Below, piece after piece: positions 49,801 to 62,305 of a stretch of DNA of 64,000 bases (positions are counted from its first letter, which is position 1; each line of letters starts with the position of its first letter). Source of the stretch: Lunularia cruciata (Eukaryota > Streptophyta > Marchantiopsida > Lunulariales > Lunulariaceae); contig OX419759.1 of the NCBI GenBank assembly GCA_948567375.1, positions 53,224,593 through 53,288,592 of the forward strand, read 5' to 3'. The translations under genes were made by a program, and so were the position numbers. The notes below the pieces were generated by a model, which saw only the letters and a program-made list of their open reading frames with translations, was not told the DNA's origin and ran no database searches.

Positions 49801-52800
49801 TGGTGTATAGATCTTCCCTAAAGGTCTCACAAAATGGAAAATCCCACTTTGGTTGTCCAATAGAACAACTCTATATGTGAATCAAGCAAGTTCAAAGGCA
49901 GTCTACTTGGTAACTCCTCCAACCTAGTTGTTGTTGTCTTCTATAAACCATTGGTCATTGAGTAGATCCCATCCTCCTCAACCAAGTTGATTCCACTATC
50001 AACCACCTCTACTCTAGAAGCAAGAACCACATCATCTCTAGTAATAGGGCAGGACTCAAAAACACCCTAAAAACTTAAGAGCTAATTTTGGAGACCTAAA
50101 GGGATGAATTAGGCCTTGAAATGGAAAGTTTCTTCACTCCGTTGGGAAGAAAAAGCAAGCCTTCTCCTTCCACTATTTTTCTCATTGAGAGCTTTCCAAT
50201 AGTACTTCACCCATATGATTTTGAACTTCCTACATGAATATTCCTTAAAGATTCCTTTTGATCAAACTTATTTGACCAACTAGATAAGACAAGGACCAAT
50301 ATGTCACCCATCAATGCAACTAATCTAAGGATGGAGCTTTTTGACATATAACCAATCCATGTATCTGATCCAAGGGTGGAGCTTCCTTTGAGGAGATCCT
50401 CTTTGCTATATAATAAAGAGAAGATGCTCCTTTGGGGCATCAAATTATTGAGTGTGAAACTTTGGGTTTCTTCTCTTGTGTTTCTCTTGGAGGTTCTCCG
50501 GTCCTTAGAATATTACACCCTACCACTCCATAACTCTAGGTTAAGGTCAAAGCATCAGTCACTCCTGTGAGCAAATCTATAACAATGGTCACACTATCTT
50601 TGTGTTGGTTTTGATACACTAGAAGTATCTATTGCTTTGAGTGCACTCTCTCTTGTAGTGAGGTCCACCACAAGTCCAATAAGCAACACCACCACTCATT
50701 GGTTGCTATTGATCTCAAAATGAAGGTATGGGTCTAGTTACACTAAGTCTTCCATTTGCTCCATAAGATTTGGGCTATGGACTTTTGTATTCATATCCAC
50801 TTTACCTTTGGAAGCCAACATGGTGTGGTGCACTCTATTGCACTCTAGAAGAAGTAATAGTTATGGATAAGATCTCTGATGTCACCACTCATTCCTCCAT
50901 CATGTTGAGCTCAATGCACTTAACCAAACTTAAGACCACCGCCAAAGTAGGTGAGGTAGCCTATAACAATGTAGCATCACATAGTCTATGTCACAATTCC
51001 TTGTCTAAGATCCTATACCAAAATTAGACTACTTGCACCTCAATAATTCCTTGAGTGAAACTTATTAGCTTCTCATACAAGTGTATGCCTTGTGTAGGCT
51101 CTGTCTAGCCTTGTATTAGAAGTCTTGCAAGCTCCTCACCTTATCAATTTGGTAGTTCTGCCTCAAAAACTAAAAGAACTCCACCATGGAGTTAAATCCC
51201 AATATTGCACCACTTCTTGTAATGGTACCTCCACTCATAGTAGCACCATCTCCAAATAGTGCACATCCACTAGATACACCAATGCTACTAAGCTAGAACT
51301 CATGAGTACTATCAATCTAGAAATTGAGCTAGAAGTGATAGAGATGTAGTTCAAAGACCAATATTATCTCTATAGCTCAATCTCCTCTAAGTGAGCTCTC
51401 TTGAACTCATGATAGTCATCCATCAATGGACCCTAGAAGTATTGGAACAACCCCTTTGATGCCATGAGGGTGTGAACAAGGTTGGGTTCCGCATTTACTA
51501 GAGATCACATATGAAGGATGTAAACAAAGTTGGATTTAGCATCTATTATAGATCACACCAAGTATCAAACTCTTGGATGAAGTCATCCAACTCAATGGCA
51601 CACATTGTACCAAAGTAATGCTTAGAGATTTTGGTAAGCCCCACAAATTTCATCCATGTCACATAACAATGGTGCAAACATACTAGGTGCACTCTCAACT
51701 TAATCAGCTCTTGTATCAAACTCCAAATTAGAGTCAATACCTTCCTTCATTGGGACTTGAGATATAAGCTAATACCAAGTGTCAATTTTTGTAAATCCAT
51801 TGTGTATCATAACAATATCTCCTTTGGAATCTCCAAAGAATTTTATTGTGACAATGTAACTCAAATTGTAACTATAACCATCACAAATACCCTACCAAAG
51901 ATCACCACCAAGTGCCACCACCAACTAAATACCACTCACTTATGTAGCTCTAACTATGACAACTACACTAGCGGAAAGAGCAACCTATAACCTACCATCA
52001 CAACACACACTCTTACAATTTGCAGGTCATCAATTCTTACCTCATCATAGGGAAACATAGGTAGTCTGACTAGTCATCACTCTAGCCTCACTATCGAGAG
52101 CACACAAGAGCACCAATACTTTAAAGTCAAGGTATCTCATACAAACATGGTGCACAAACAAGAAGTAAAAAATAGAAGGGGTCCAATCACAAGAAGTCCA
52201 AGCAAAAATACTCCATCTCACAACTCCACACTAAACTAACTAGGTCATCTTTTGGCATCTGATATAATAAGAGTGTCTATTCTACTCCTAAGCTACCAAG
52301 ATCACCAAGAGTGGGATCCAATTACCTCTTCTAATTAAAGCTACATGTATATAAGTATAAGGTGATCAATCACTATTACAACAAGTGAAAATGTACAAGT
52401 TGGCTAAGGCACCACTCTATGAATCAAAGAATTGGGGTTCAAACTCTATTGTTCCAAATCTAGGAAGGTGAGGAAATTTTGCCAAACAATGACCAAAATT
52501 CATTTAAATTGGCTAGCCTCACGCTAGCAAGCTAGCTTGTTTGCCCTTCTAGCCCATTAATCAAATCCTCTAAATGCCAAAATTCAACTAAATGAGATAT
52601 TTCTTCTTGCCAATTTGAACTCTGTCTAAAATCTGGCCAAGCTTCACCAACTTGAGCACTAGTTAAGGCAATTTAGGCAACCTCCAACTCTAGATAACTT
52701 TTGCTAACTTGACCTCCAAATCTGGACAACCATTGCTAATTTGACACACTTCTTCTACAATTGGTTGACCGCCAAATCCTTTGTTAACTATCAACTTGGG

Positions 52801-53765
52801 CTAAGTTGAGAAGATAGGGATCTTAAATTACCTAATTCAAAAGGATGAGTTCTCAAATTTGCCTCCAATTTTGCTTCTTAAGTACAATTTGAAACACCAA
52901 GGCCCCTGATTTCATGCTCTTAAATTCAAATTGACATCCACTAATTTGAAATTGGCCTCAATTTTGAGAAATTTAGGCAATGCTTCTACATACCGTATGC
53001 TCCATTACCAAATCTACATCAACTTGAACAAGGTTTCCGCATACAATCATTCTCAAGGAAATCTAGGACCATGATTAAATGTACCACTGATACATTAGGC
53101 TTGGAGATACCACCAATGCACTCAATTCTTGCATCCAATTTCTTTGTGACTCTTACTTCTTTGATGTAATCAGTTCAACTCTTCCACTCAAATCACATTC
53201 AAATCAAATCTAAACTCAATCTTCCACTCAACAATCTATCAACAATCTAACACTAATTACAATCAAGCCACACACATTCTAGCTAAGAGACTTCATGTGA
53301 TGCTTGGCGACCTCTGTCCAGCATAACCAAGAACTCAAGGGCTCAAAGCTCTTTGGAGTTGCACTTTGAAAGTATATCTTTCTAGCTACAAGTGTCATGA
53401 TAGGTTATCAATAATTATTCTCTCATAAAATGTAAATATAAAAGTTACAATTCTTAATTTTGAGATATTTGGGCAGTGCTTCTACACACCATTTGCCACA
53501 CTACCAAATCTACATCAACTCGAACAAGGCTTCTGTATACAATCACTCTTAGGGAAATCTAGGACCACGATCAAATGTACCAACAATACGCCAGGCTTGG
53601 AGATACCACCAACTGACTTAATGTTTGTACCAAATTTTCCCTTGACTCTCACTTCTCTGATGTAATCAATTCAACTCTTTTGCTCAAATCTTGCTCAAAT
53701 CCCACTCAAATCAGATCTAAACTCAATCCTCCACTTAACAATCTATCAATAATTGTGCACTAAGA
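43889..53765 (-). mobile_element. old Ty3/gypsy retroelement, heavily decayed
   Basis: A fossil read on the minus strand. Pieces of the polymerase are recognisable in order: reverse transcriptase (about 46.7-47.4 kb), RNase H (about 46.2-46.4 kb, DHQPLKWLM type) and integrase core and tail (about 45.1-45.5 kb; LIDQDTKFLGEFQ and ASLAPYFLLYGRD). The upstream 47.5-52 kb would be the gag-protease side but is hard to read. Matching segments at 43889-44110 and 53169-53385 (ACTCAACAATCTA, CAATCAAGCCACAC, CTAGCTAAGAGACT) are taken as parts of its two LTRs. A weak initiator-Met primer site (TATCAGA) lies near 52263. It is broken throughout, with well over ten breaks, and looks old; the ends are approximate. 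Confidence 0.65.
52965..53765. repeat. direct repeat pair within the old LTR region
   Basis: About 280 bases from 52965 to 53245 recur at 53462-53765 (shared CTACCAAATCTACATCAACT, GAAATCTAGGACCA, GGCTTGGAGATACCACCAA, TCTGATGTAATCA-type end). Part of the same sequence is found a third time at 43889. This indicates duplication of LTR sequence at the element's upstream end. Confidence 0.75.
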
Positions 53766-56700
53766 GAGGTAGTGTAAGAACAACTATGTAATTTAATCTA
53801 AATTTGATTTTCTTAAAAATTCAAGAAAAGTAAACTTTTATATCCATTGTAAATTCATTCCTAAATCACTACCACAATAAATATAGTTTCTTTTCAAACT
53901 TTGGCAATTCTTGCTTTTATGTTAGAACCTCATTTGGGTTAAATTTTTTATTTTTAATTTGATCAGAGTAAAAACTCAAATATCCTACCAAAATTAATCT
54001 GAAGAAAAATTACGTTCAAGAGGAAAATTATGAACTTACCTCATAAGCTAGTAAGCAAAGAATCATCTCAAAAATGAAAATATAATTCCCAGCTTGATCA
54101 TTTTATTAAAAAATTATTTTCAGATTATCAACTAAACCACCTACAGTATTCCCTTCACTTAGTTATGGCATCTTTTCACTCCATAGAGTATAAATTTTGA
54201 GAGGTTATAAACTTTGTAGAATAGTGATATCATCCATTTGACATGGTGTGACATGCTTAAATGCTTCCAACAGCTATAGAAATGCAATTTTACACTTCTT
54301 TATGTGTTTTGAGTCCTTTGGCAAGTTTACAGAAAATCATGTTCTCTAGGCTCAAGTTGAAATGCTAGAAATAACCATACCACACTTCACCAATGAGTAG
54401 CAGCTTAAAATATGCCAACACAAGGATGCAAGCCGGTTGGCATCATAGACTCATCTGGAGAATGTGCAAAGGTGGAGTTCCATCTTGAAATGGCTCCTTC
54501 CCAAGCTAGCATTAGTAAGATTGTAAGAAGCGTCATGCTTATGAAAGTATGAATAATGAGCAACTTCAAGCAAAAAAATCACAAACTATGCACTTCCCAA
54601 AGCTTGAAGAAGCACTATCTTTGTGGGTTTTGCAATGGCAGGACTGAAATTTTCTCCTTATGTAGGAACTCATAAAAGAGTATGGTTGGCGTTTTGTCAA
54701 AATGCTCACCATCCCAATTACAAATAGCTAGACATATTATCTAGACTTGAAAATTGGTTTGATAATATCTAAGAGGATATTATATATGATGGACTAAGTA
54801 GATCAGATAGAAGTACTTCTACCAATAGGGAAAGAGTTGAGAATAGCCTAAAAACTTCAAAGTTAATTTTGGAGGCCTAAACAGATGAATTGGGCCTTGA
54901 AAATGTGTCAAGATGTGCCTAGATGACAAGAGTACTCTTCCAAGAATAGCCAATCTTCCCAATCCACTCAAGGAAATCAAGTTTTTTGAGATAGCTTGCA
55001 AATCACCACATTATCCTCTTGATCAACAATGCACCTTGCACATAATTGATCACTCTTAAACTACAAACTTTGAGGTCTGCTTATTGCCTCCAAATACAAC
55101 TTCAAAATCCCAACAATGGATATAGGCATAATCATTTCATTTAAGCATCATTATCAATGCTTCCATTTGCAAAATGCATTTGACCAAAATGAGCACATCA
55201 AGTTCAATTTGTACAAGGGATACAAGTTTACGGCCATGCATTGGTGTCTAGCAGCTTGGGGACAAGATCTCCCCAAATTGATTCCATCATATTGTGCTTT
55301 TGAGCCTATTGAAAGGGATATGCAAACCAATATTGAAGAGAAACCAGTGGAGGAGGATCTTGCCAAGGTCCTTGGAAATCTTCTCCTAAGGAACCTAATT
55401 TTGATAGCCGGTCTTCTCAATCCACTCAAGGAAAGCAAGATAGAGCATGTTGGAAGATGAGTAATGGACTTGTGACACATCAAGAAACTGACTACATGCA
55501 AGACATGTAGGACAATGTGGAAGACAAACTAATGTTGCCATCATTTTTGCATGATGAAAAGCTGCAAAATCTTTTTGATATCATTTTGATGTTGAATCCA
55601 GTTGCCCCAGTTGACTTCAACATTTACAAAAAAAACTCTATGACATTCAATCTAGGGTGCACTTTGCGAAGTTCACCCAAACCATCCTCAATTCTTGGTT
55701 TGGATAGGTGCCCAACCACTTTTTCCTTCCCTCTGCTAATTTATATTTTAACGCCAACCCCATAACTTATAATCTACAAGAAATATAACTCATTGGCCAT
55801 AAAACTGTACTGGTTCCACCATTTTGCAATAACTTAGTAGAGGCAATACTATGCATATATTTTTGAGCTAGCAAACTTTATATCTACAAAACTTTAACCT
55901 ACTCAAAAAATCCTTGTGACTCAACAATTATATATAATCAAAGTTCACTCATGAGTCCCAAATTTTAGAAATCAAATATTTGCTAGAAATACTTCCATTA
56001 TCATTGTTGTCTCCGCAAGGCAAATGAAGTCTAAGTCTTCAGAAATAAACATCTCTTGGACATCTCCTTGAATTGGCTCATCAATCTTAGATGAGCTTGA
56101 TACATATTACATATCAAGTTGCATCTTCGTAGTTTTGTAGATATTAGTCCAATGTGTTTTATCCAAGTTAAGTCTAATCTGGTCAAGTACAGGATAATGG
56201 GGACCATCGTGAAGAAGGAAAATGGCAAAGAACCTCCTCATGCAAAATATTTAGCCGTTTCAATACTGTAAACGATGCCCCAACGGTATCCAATAATAAA
56301 AGATGTGATTTCCATGATTGTGTACCATATTTAGAAATCCATATAAAAGAATTTCATTATTTTTGTATAGTTATTGTATCAAAGTGATCTTCAATATTGT
56401 GAGGGCCATAATACCCTTTCATTGATAACCCGTTATTTTAGAAACTGAAATCCATTTTATGGAGAAATAAAAGGAGTAGAGAGGAGAACGAAAAACAAGA
56501 AAGCCATGGTAGTGAATATTAAAGCGAAATTAAATGACAGAATATATGGTAGAAGAATAGAGGAGTGGAGAGAAGGAGCATGGAGCCCAAAAGACTTTTA
56601 AGTTATCACATCTTCATTCATATCAAGAAAAAAAGAATCTCAATTAAGATCTGTAATGTCTATTATGTCTTAGAACGCAAGACTTCTTGGACATCTAGTT

Positions 56701-57711
56701 AGAAAAACCTTCAGGGTGGGTTTAACAAGTCAATATATAAAAATCGTGTTTTTGAGGTTATTATAATCAGACCATATTGTGATATAAGACTTCACACTAT
56801 ATAAAATAGAACTTGTCAGAATCAACCACTGTATATTCCATATTGGAAGCTCTTTGAAGCCGTATAGATTCTAGATCTGCAAGTTGTTTGCGAGAAATGG
56901 TCTAAATATGTAAAAGTTAGTTAACATATTCCAATTTGCATGTCATTTTTCCTTCTCTTCAGTAATTGTGAAATCACAATCATCAATATTGGAAGTGTTC
57001 GAGTTTTATGGAGTATTCACGTATCTCTTGTTTGGGCAAAATTTGCATCCAAGGCTTGCATATTTAAGCAGAAATTATAATTTTTATTACAATGAATGAT
57101 TTACTGTGGAATGTGATATATTTCATCAATTATTTCGTTGATATTTTGAATGGTCAACTTGAGGAAACCCTTGTCTGAAGTTACTAATGATGCTGATTAG
57201 AATATAAAGTAGATTAATCTTGAACTTCACATAGACAAATATTTAATTCCTTTTGTTTGATGAGTATATCATCATCTACCAAAATACCCTAGAGGTCTTT
57301 CAATTTAAATAATTGATGAGATTCCCATTAGCTTTTATGTTGACTGCCTTCTTTTCTATAAAAAAAAAAAAAACATGCATTCTTATATTTTGACAAAAAT
57401 AAATTTCTCAATTTTGGATGCTGCTATAAATATGTGATTTTAATTTTCTCATCACTTTATTGTGCTTGATGCCATATGATCAGGCCTGCTTATAATAGGC
57501 AATTGACTAAATTACCTTAATTAGCTTAATATAGGCATTGTTTCAAATTAATTTAGGTTGTACACACATTTAGTCGAGATTGAAGGCCAATAAACAAGAG
57601 TTAGAAATTATTTTGGTGCAACAAGATGTGCATTATAGATCAATCTATATATTGTGATCAATCTATAGATTGTAATACAAGATGCGAGGTTGCTACTCAA
57701 TTATCATAATC
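53766..57711. other. AT-rich repeat-bearing stretch, no supported gene
   Basis: No gene recognised. A segment at 54845-54905 (TTAATTTTGGAGGCCTAAA, GATGAATTGGGCCTTGAAA) resembles 50066-50125 inside the old Ty3 element. CAATCCACTCAAGGAAA occurs at about 54960 and 55422, so parts are old element debris. A frame at 55116-55460 (114 codons) lacks a known domain. A poly-A run lies near 57360. Confidence 0.4.
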
Positions 57712-58075
57712 CGCAAGTTAATCTAAATTGCTTTGCCTGCAGCATACCTTCAAGTCCAAAGTTGGAAAGACTCTTTCAAAGGTAATCACCTTTCTCCCAC
57801 CTTAGAACAAAGAAATTCAAAGAAGTCAGACTCCACTATACTCACACCGGGAAATATAGTTTCAATGCCATAGCAAAACTCGACCAAGCTTGGAAACCAA
57901 GCATTGTGTAAGGTCCATGCATTATGAAAGGATGTATTTTGGTTACAGCCATCAATGCACTCCTGCAACACATGCTCATTGTAGAAAGCTCAAAGAAGAG
58001 CTTTATGCTCCTTGGCAATGAGGTCTATTTGTGTTGCCGAGTATCAATGCTGCAAGCAAAAGCGCTGTCTATGAG
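57712..58075 (-). mobile_element. hAT-like transposase C-terminal fragment
   Basis: Minus-strand sequence encodes pieces matching the C-terminal dimerisation region of plant hAT-like transposases: LIAKEHKALL, CIDGCNQNTSFHNAW, FPSLVEFCYGIETIFPG, VESDF, and SLSNFGLEGMLQAKQF in order. The longest clean frame is 57786-57971. There is a stop in the LIAKEHKALL-AFYNEH stretch, a frame change after VESDF, and another stop just before SLSNF, so it is dead. It ends exactly where the LTR at 58076 begins, meaning the retroelement inserted into it or next to it. Confidence 0.55.
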
Positions 58076-58178
58076 TGTAAAAGACCAAATCTGAGGAAAG
58101 AAATAGGAGAATGGAAACTCACATTGGGACACTTGAATGAGGGAAAACTCCGAATGCTTAGCATGAGCTCTGGCTTTG

Positions 58179-58189
58179 GTATTTATAGG
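58179..58189 (-). promoter_or_regulatory. LTR TATA box
   Basis: CTATAAATACC on the minus strand, 20-40 bases downstream of the nearest heat-shock-element pair in LTR orientation and about 100 bases before the LTR end. The equivalent in the left LTR is CCATAAATACC (199-209). Confidence 0.6.
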
Positions 58190-58329
58190 TAGCATATAAG
58201 GCCCTTGATAAGCTTCTCAAGAAGTTTCCTTGAGCCGCTTTCTTAGAGTGCAAGCCAAGTTAACTAGGAAGCTTCTCAAGAAACTTCTTTCTAGAAGCCA
58301 CCTACTTGGCGTGCAAGCTAAGTTAGTTA

Positions 58330-58347
58330 GAAGCTTCTAGAAGCTTC
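58330..58347. promoter_or_regulatory. four-unit phased heat-shock element array in the 3' LTR
   Basis: GAA at 58330 and 58340 and TTC at 58335 and 58345 alternate at 5-bp spacing. Further GAA-TTC pairs lie at about 58208-58232, 58267-58290 and 58389-58412. The position matches the six-unit array of the left LTR, so the feature is conserved in the family. Confidence 0.7.
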
Positions 58348-58500
58348 CTTTTAGAAGCTACCTGCTTAGAGTGCAAGTTAACTAGTCGGGAAGTTTCCCA
58401 AGAAGCTTCCTAGATGCTTTTGGAATATTCTAGGCTAATTTGGCTTATTCTCTAGTTTGTTAGCCTTACTAACTATGTTGCTAAACTCCATATTGTTACA

Positions 58501-58516
58501 TATTCCCCCACCACTA
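58501..58516 (-). other. polypurine tract of the chromovirus-type element
   Basis: The minus strand reads TAGTGGTGGGGGAATA directly before the LTR's TGTAACA, the expected site for plus-strand DNA priming. Confidence 0.65.
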
Positions 58517-59343
58517 GTTGGGAACGTCCTCGTCGCCATTGAAGCTTCAAACTCCTGGATGGCCATTTGTGCATTTTGGAGGTGAGAAAGAGGTTCCCAT
58601 GTGGCATCATGAAGGGGGTACCCTTTCCAAAGAACCTTGTTCTCCAGATGGTGGCAGCGTCCTTGTTGGATGTGGCGACGTGCAAGGATACGATCAACTT
58701 CATACTCCTCATGATCATTGATAGGGATAGGGAGAGGAGGAGGTTGGACTCGAGAAGAGAAAGAAGAGAGGTTAGGAACAAAGGGTTTCAACTTGGAAAC
58801 ATGAAAGACATGATATATATGCATATGACAAGGCAAAGCAAGTCAATAAGCAACAAGAGAGACAATTTGGGTGACATCAAAAGGTCCTATCCAATAAGTG
58901 GCAAGTTTACAAACTTGGGTATCAAGTAGGAGTGTTAGATTACTAGAGGATAACATAACTTTACTTTATCACCAACTTCAAAGGTGAGATCAAAATGATG
59001 ATGGTCTGCATATTGTTTTTGACAATTCTGAGCAACAAGGATGTGAGATTTGGCTTGTTGGAGAGATTCGGAGATGGTGGTCAAGAAGGTTGAAGTATGG
59101 GGGACTTGAGACAGGGGAGGAGCAAGAAGAGAATCTGGGACAAGCAGATCTTGGCCAAAATTGAGAAAGAAAGAAGAGAATCTGGTGCTTGCATATTTAG
59201 AATTATTGTATGCAAACTCCGCAATTGCAAGACATTGATCTCAATTTGTATGGTAAATGTTGATGAAGGCATGAAGCATATCTTCCAAGGTGCAATTTGC
59301 ACGTTCAATTTGTCCATTAGTTTGAGGATGATAGGTTGTGGAT

Positions 59344-60035
59344 TGTGAGCCGGCTTGTCTCTCACTCAGGATGAACCTCTGATGGCTATTATGGTAGCGC
59401 ACCATGGACTAAGAAGGCAAGGAATCCCAACTCCATCATACTCCTCCAAGGCTAACACTCCAAGACTCAAGAAATTGCTCACTAGAGAACTCAATGAGAG
59501 AGAGATAGTTGTAAATGAAAGGATGATGAGTACCTCCTCACCCCTTGTTTATATACTTGTGAAATAGTTACGTACCAAAGTTACTAATTACCGTAGTAAC
59601 TCAAGTTACTAGCCTAAAAGTCAAGTAAAGTCAAAAATTAGAAAGGAATATCCATTCACATGGGCATATTCCCCTAAGCATGTGGTCTTATCTTGACCCA
59701 ACCACTAAGTCAAGGATTCCTTCACATGGGCTATCCTTGGACTAAAGAAGAATCCAAAACAAAAAGGCTTGCGGGCCCAAGAGTTCTCAACTCTTTTCTC
59801 AAAGCCAAACACCTAGGAATAGTACCAAGTCAACACACTAAAGTCCAAAATAGTGGTGCTCATCTTTTCTACTTCCTCTAAAGTAAGGTCCCTTCTATCT
59901 TAGCTATGACTAAATGTAGCTAACCATGACTAATATAGAACCATCCTTTATTTCTATATAAATAATATCTCTTAAGTACTTGTAATACCAAGCTAAATAT
60001 CACAATACCACACACATGCACAAATGGGTATTACA
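59344..60035 (-). mobile_element. solo LTR (692 bp) nested in the integrase of the larger element
   Basis: On the minus strand it starts TGTAATACCC and ends GGCTCACA, typical TG...CA LTR ends. It carries an internal TATA-like TTATTTATATAG near 59955. It is flanked by GGAT (59340-59343) and GGAC (60036-60039), a 4-bp target-site duplication with one difference. The integrase sequence of the host element resumes on each side. There is no internal region, so it is a solo LTR formed by recombination. It is unlike the host element's own LTR. Confidence 0.75.
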
Positions 60036-60539
60036 GGACAAAGCAAGCTTGGTGCCAAGTAGCTGGAAGAGTGCTTGCCAAAAATTTCCGGTGAAGCAAG
60101 GATCATAGTTCGAGATGAGTACACATGGCATCCCATGATGTTTGAAGACATTATCAAAGTAGAGTTGCACCAAGGTTGGAGCATCCACAGTATCAACCGT
60201 TGGTGCCAAATGGATTTGCTTACTAAGCTTATCTACAAACACCACAATTGTTGTATGACCTTGTTGTGTCTTGGGTAAGGAGGTGATGAGATCTAAGCTC
60301 ACATGTTCCCAACTAGTAGCTGGAGTGAGAAGTGGCTGAAGGAGTCCACTCGGCTTTTGGTTATTGGCCTTGTTAAGTTGACAACTCTCACACGATTGGA
60401 CAAAATCACAAACATCTTGTGTCATGTTAGGCCACCACCATTGGCATTGGAGGATGCCCAAGGTCTTGTCCACTCCCATGTGACCAGCTATTGGTAAATC
60501 ATGGGCTTCTTGAAGGCACACAAGTTGAAGATCATTCTT

Positions 60540-62305
60540 GCGTTTGGCTTTGATGGCAACCTCATGGACCTTGCTCTGGAATATTTCAAATGATTTTTTT
60601 AGATCTTCCAAAGTTCCCTCCGCTTCCGTTTGAACTTCAGTGCAGAGCAGCTGGTCCTCAATATCAAGAACTTGTTTATAAAGAGATATGCTTCCAATCT
60701 CTAAATTGGCATTCAGCTCTTGAGGATCAGGGTCATCCGTATCATCCACTAAAGTGTCAACAATCTTCATCGACTCTAACAGCTCTTCAACATCTTCCAA
60801 CACTACTGTTACATATTCTTCATTGTTCTCATCATCAATATGAACAAAGTCTTCCAGTTCCGATGAATTGATAGAGAGTGTTTCAATGGCGTGTGCCAAA
60901 TTGCTGAATATGTTCTGAACTTCATCAATAGCTCCCGATTCCGGCTCTAGTTGCATTAGCTCTGCCTTACTAAAAGCATTTTTGATCGAGCTGGAAGAGA
61001 CAGAATACCATGCTTCTTTGACATAACTTGCAGCATTCAGCATGTGTGCTGGATTTCCCCTGCAGCACCTTGTTGCAATCTTCCACCCAAATCTTTCTTT
61101 TGCTGCTTCGCCTCCTCATCAAGGTCATAAAAATCAAGGACATCCTTGAGGTACAAATATTTGTATCGCTTTTTCAAGGCTGCGATGATGCCCATATTGC
61201 AAGGCTGTTTCCAGCTTGTACAATTTGGTGGGAAGAAAACTACCCAAATATTATCATGCTCAAAGGCATCAAAGTGTATTGGGGCATTATCCATCAGCAA
61301 AAGAATGCAGCGTCCAGTTCTTTTTTTGACTTCTGGAACAAAGACTTCATTGAACCATTTCCAACAGGTTTCCACGTCCATCCAAGCCTTTGCTTGATTG
61401 AAATAAGGAATTGGCCATTGTTTGTCCTTGATACAAGTTGGCTCCTTTGGTTTCCCAATCAGCGCGCATGGAATTTTATGTGTTCCTATTGCGTTAGCAC
61501 AGACTATCAAAGAAACTTGATCCTTGGCTTTCTTTCTGCCTCTTATAGTTGAGATATCTTCATTTGGCATAAGGAGGCTATATTGCGGTAGCAACCAAAA
61601 AAACAAACCAGTCTTGTCCATATTGTAAACATTTTCAGGGTCGGATTGCACAATGATGGCATAGAGACTTTCTAAAGTTGCTAATAACTTCGGAACTCTT
61701 TTGTCAACTTCTGCCCCTTCTCCATGAACGAGCATCTTCTATAAGCCACGCTGTGCTCTAAATCGACTAAGCCATTGCCATGATGCCTTAAAGTGTGATT
61801 CCAAAATTGATAAAGTAGAAGCAATGCTTTTCGCTTTGGCAATGGCGAGAGATGGTGGTATAGGAAGTCTGGCTTGGCGCATGCTGTCAATCCAGATGTG
61901 AAGCATATCTTCAAGCTCTGTAAATTGTCCCACTAAAGCACAAAATGTCTTCTCCTTAGCTTCTTCAGACATCAAAGCCGATCTCTCCAAAATTGAATCA
62001 TGATTTCACCACACCTTTTGGATGGCACCTTTGCTGACATTGTACTCCCGAGCTAAAGCCCGTTTACTAGGAGGATTTGTTTTGCTCAATTTAGAAATGA
62101 TTTCGTAGCGCTGGAACTCATTAAGACGCTTGCTGTTCGGTTTCCTTGTCATTCTCTTCGAGCACAAGCAATATGGGACTGAGTACAAAGAGAGCGCAAG
62201 CAATATGGGACTGAGTACTGTACTGTAATCTAAAGTTTGCACCTACCAGTTAGGTACGCACAAACCCTTGAGGTTCAAGTTGTGGACTTAGGGAGGAGGT
62301 TACTG
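60540..62305 (-). mobile_element. Tigger/pogo-like DNA transposon nested in the Ty3 element
   Basis: Minus-strand transposase of the Tc1/mariner superfamily, pogo/Tigger branch. N-terminal CENP-B-type helix-turn-helix from about 62152 (EFQRYEIISKLSK, SKGAIQKVW), a second DNA-binding helix-turn-helix (62.0-61.74 kb), then the DDE domain (61735-61037) with YNMDKTGLFF and LLLMDNAPIH. The usual third acid in QPLDAGI reads QPCNMGI, so Asp is replaced by Asn. There are in-frame stops after QKVW and after AQRGL and a frame change near 61045. The 5' end is CAGTAACC at 62305 beside a TA (62306-62307). No matching inverted end is seen on the other side, where coding sequence runs on into the retroelement integrase near 60536. 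Confidence 0.8.

Larger units (their letters stand above)
58076..58500 (-). repeat. 3' LTR of the chromovirus-type element
   Basis: 425 bp; TGTAA at the left end and TTACA at the right, homologous to 96-547. On the minus strand the order is heat-shock-element cluster (about 58420-58208), TATA box (58189-58179), then the presumed R-U5 part to 58076. The left flank is ATGAG; the partner flank is off the window. Confidence 0.85.
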
